Source: JANRKH01 sp033763595
Lineage (GTDB): Bacteria; Pseudomonadota; Alphaproteobacteria; Rickettsiales; Rickettsiaceae
DNA length: 6,374 nt
Direction of reading: 5' to 3'
NCBI GenBank assembly: GCA_033763595.1
Contig: JANRKH010000070.1
Coordinates: 1 to 6,374 of the forward strand
The translations under genes were made by a program, and so were the position numbers. Below the pieces are notes generated by a model. That model worked only from the letters and a program-made list of their open reading frames with translations. It was not told the DNA's origin and did no database searches. Every line of letters starts with the position of its first letter. Within the stretch, counting starts at the first letter, position 1. Of the stretch, positions 4,696 to 6,374 are shown in pieces.

Positions 4696-6374
4696 ATGTT
4701 TAAGATTGCAGTTTTTAATTTTTTTGTTCAAATGTACTTTTTTCAAATTTGTAGAATTCTTGCAACGAATAATAGTCCGTTGCGTAGTCATATTCAAAGT
4801 AAAATAATAATAACAAATAGTCATAAGTTTATAAACCCCGTTACTGGAGATAATGAATTTTGGGCAGATGCCTATAATAATCGAAATTCTCCTGAGAATC
4901 TTTTGAGATACGATGAGGCGATCAAGCGAGGTCCGAATGATCCAAAAGCATACTATAATAAAGGAAATGCCCTTTGTAATCTTTCGGGATACAATGAGGC
5001 GATAAGAGAATATGATAAAGCAATCAAGCTAAAACCAGATTATGCATTAGCCTACTATAACAAAGGATTTGCCCTTTTTAGTCTTTTGAGATACAAGGAA
5101 GCAATCAGAGCATATGATGAAGCGATCAAGCTGAAACCAAATTTAGTAGAGGCCTACTATAACAAAGGAACTGCCCTTCTTAATCTTGCTAGATACGAGG
5201 AAGCAATCAGAGCATATGATGAAGCGATCAAGCTAAATTCTGGTTTAGTGAAGGCCTACGTTAACAAAGGAACTGCCCTTGATGGTCTTTTGAGACACCA
5301 GGAAGCAATCAAAGAATATGATCAAGTGATCAAGCGAGAATATGCATTTGCTTACAATCTCAAAGGAGTTGCCCTTCATAGACTTTTGAGGTACGAGGAA
5401 GCGATCAAAGAATATGATAAAGCGATCAAGTTAAGCCCCGATTATACATTAGCCTACCATAACAAAGGATTTACCCTTTTTTGTCTTTTGAGATACAAGG
5501 AAGCAATCAGAGAATATGATAAAACGATCAAACTAGATCCGAATGATATAGAAGCATACTACAACAAAGGAACTGCACTTCTTAATCTTGCTAGATACGA
5601 GGAAGCAATCGGAGCATATGATGAAGCAATCAGGCAGAGACCAGATTATGCATTAGCTTACAATCTAAAAGGCGTTGTCTTTCATAATCTTTTGAGGTAC
5701 GAGGAAGCGATCAAAGAATACGATCAAGCTATCAAACTAAAACCAGATTATGCAGAAGCCTATCATAACAAGGGACTTGCCCTTTGTAATCTTTCAAGAT
5801 ATGAGGAGGCGGTCTTAGCATATGATGAAGCAATAATGCTAAGGCAATATTATGCAAGTTCCTACTATAACAAAGGACTTGCCCTTTATAATCTTGCTAG
5901 ATACGAGGAGGCGGTCTTAGCATATGATGAAGTAATAAAGCTAAAGCAAGATTTTACATTAGCATACTATAACAAAGGACTTGCCCTTTATAATCTTGCT
6001 AGATACGAGGAGGCAGTCTTAGCCTATAATGAAGCAATCAGGCTAAAGCACGATGATGTAAGTGCATACTATAACAAAGGAACTACTATCGATCTTTCAA
6101 GATACACAGATGAAATAATAGCATATGATAAAGCAATCATGCTAAAGCAAAATTTTATAGGCGCCTACATTAACAAAGGAACTGCCTTTGACGATTTTGC
6201 AAGATACACGGATGTAATAGAAGCGTATGATGCAGCAATAAGATTAAATGATAAACTCATACTTGCTTATTTAGGAAAAGCAAAAACTCTTCAAAAGACA
6301 ATAGAAGATGATAGATTGCTTAGTACAAAAACTAGTTTTTCCTCTTTCTCTAAAAAAACTAAAATTACTAAAGA
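4696..6374 (+). CDS. Large TPR-repeat protein (C-terminus outside window)
   Basis: A frame of 559 codons runs from ATG 4696 to the right edge without a stop. An in-frame TAA at 4681-4683 precedes the ATG, and AAAGG (4687-4691) lies 4 nt upstream; ATG 4732 is an alternative. Residues 4-23 form a hydrophobic N-terminal stretch rich in Phe and Ile that could be a signal or anchor. A degenerate repeat precedes thirteen tetratricopeptide units from residue 85 to about 523, each close to AYYNKGxALxNLxRYEEAI followed by xAYDEAIKLKPDYA. Units are 34 residues except the fourth (32) and twelfth (33). After residue 523 the repeat decays into a Ser/Lys/Thr-rich segment. TPR arrays form superhelical scaffolds that bind other proteins; no enzymatic domain is visible. 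In host-associated bacteria such proteins are often adaptors or secreted effectors, but the role here is unknown. It has its own promoter and is divergent from the metal-transporter operon. Confidence 0.88.
   Translation, partial: MFKIAVFNFFVQMYFFQICRILATNNSPLRSHIQSKIIITNSHKFINPVTGDNEFWADAYNNRNSPENLLRYDEAIKRGPNDPKAYYNKGNALCNLSGYNEAIREYDKAIKLKPDYALAYYNKGFALFSLLRYKEAIRAYDEAIKLKPNLVEAYYNKGTALLNLARYEEAIRAYDEAIKLNSGLVKAYVNKGTALDGLLRHQEAIKEYDQVIKREYAFAYNLKGVALHRLLRYEEAIKEYDKAIKLSPDYTLAYHNKGFTLFCLLRYKEAIREYDKTIKLDPNDIEAYYNKGTALLNLARYEEAIGAYDEAIRQRPDYALAYNLKGVVFHNLLRYEEAIKEYDQAIKLKPDYAEAYHNKGLALCNLSRYEEAVLAYDEAIMLRQYYASSYYNKGLALYNLARYEEAVLAYDEVIKLKQDFTLAYYNKGLALYNLARYEEAVLAYNEAIRLKHDDVSAYYNKGTTIDLSRYTDEIIAYDKAIMLKQNFIGAYINKGTAFDDFARYTDVIEAYDAAIRLNDKLILAYLGKAKTLQKTIEDDRLLSTKTSFSSFSKKTKITK
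4948..6264 (+). repeat. Tandem ~102-bp coding repeats (13 units) of the TPR array
   Basis: Units begin at 4948, 5050, 5152, 5254, 5350, 5452, 5554, 5656, 5758, 5860, 5962, 6064 and 6163. Unit four is 96 bp and unit twelve 99 bp, both keeping frame. Nucleotide identity is high between some copies: 50 identical bases are shared by 5863-5912 and 5965-6014, and 33 by 5176-5208 and 5578-5610. The second pair is 402 bp apart, matching a four-unit block (units 1-4 against 5-8). This points to recent amplification by unequal recombination. Confidence 0.85.

Overview
The window looks like part of the chromosome of an AT-rich alphaproteobacterium, most likely a flagellated Rickettsiales-type intracellular bacterium (Midichloriaceae-like is my guess). 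The basis is the low GC, a cation-diffusion-facilitator protein that reads very like rickettsial homologues, a Gly/Thr/Asn-rich surface protein of the Sca/autotransporter style, a large TPR-repeat protein, and short palindromic insertion elements in the spacer. The order-level assignment is inference from protein style; there is no rRNA or other marker in the window.

Layout: five genes on the minus strand run right to left. From 4021 down to 883 there is a tight gene string: a YiiP/FieF-type divalent metal efflux transporter (3101-4021, GTG start), tadA for the tRNA wobble adenosine deaminase (2647-3114), motA (1779-2639) and motB (883-1776). The transporter and tadA overlap, tadA and motA are 7 nt apart with the motA Shine-Dalgarno sharing bases with the tadA stop, and motA and motB are 2 nt apart. 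This is almost certainly one transcript, so the flagellar stator is expressed together with a tRNA-modification and a metal-homeostasis gene. After a 141-nt gap with no clear terminator or promoter, the N-terminal 247 codons of a secreted beta-strand-repeat/autotransporter-like protein (1-741) run off the left edge.

On the right, the plus strand carries a divergently transcribed gene (4696 to beyond 6374) for a TPR protein with thirteen ~34-residue repeats inside the window. A good sigma70-type promoter (TTGACA, 17 nt, TACTAT) lies about 150 nt upstream of its start.

The 674-nt divergent spacer (4022-4695) holds the most unusual structure: a 257-bp MITE-like element (4140-4396) with imperfect terminal inverted repeats and a TGA target duplication, which itself contains a second 103-bp element (4215-4317) with 12-bp perfect terminal repeats and a TTA duplication. 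Both duplications fit the TNA pattern seen with some IS5-family transposases. The spacer also has several small hairpins and an exact 11-bp tandem duplication in the TPR gene leader.

I do not see an evidently new multi-gene system here. The points most worth a second look are the nested insertion element, the block-wise amplification of the TPR repeats, the atypical peptidoglycan-binding motif in MotB and the embedding of motAB in a housekeeping operon.
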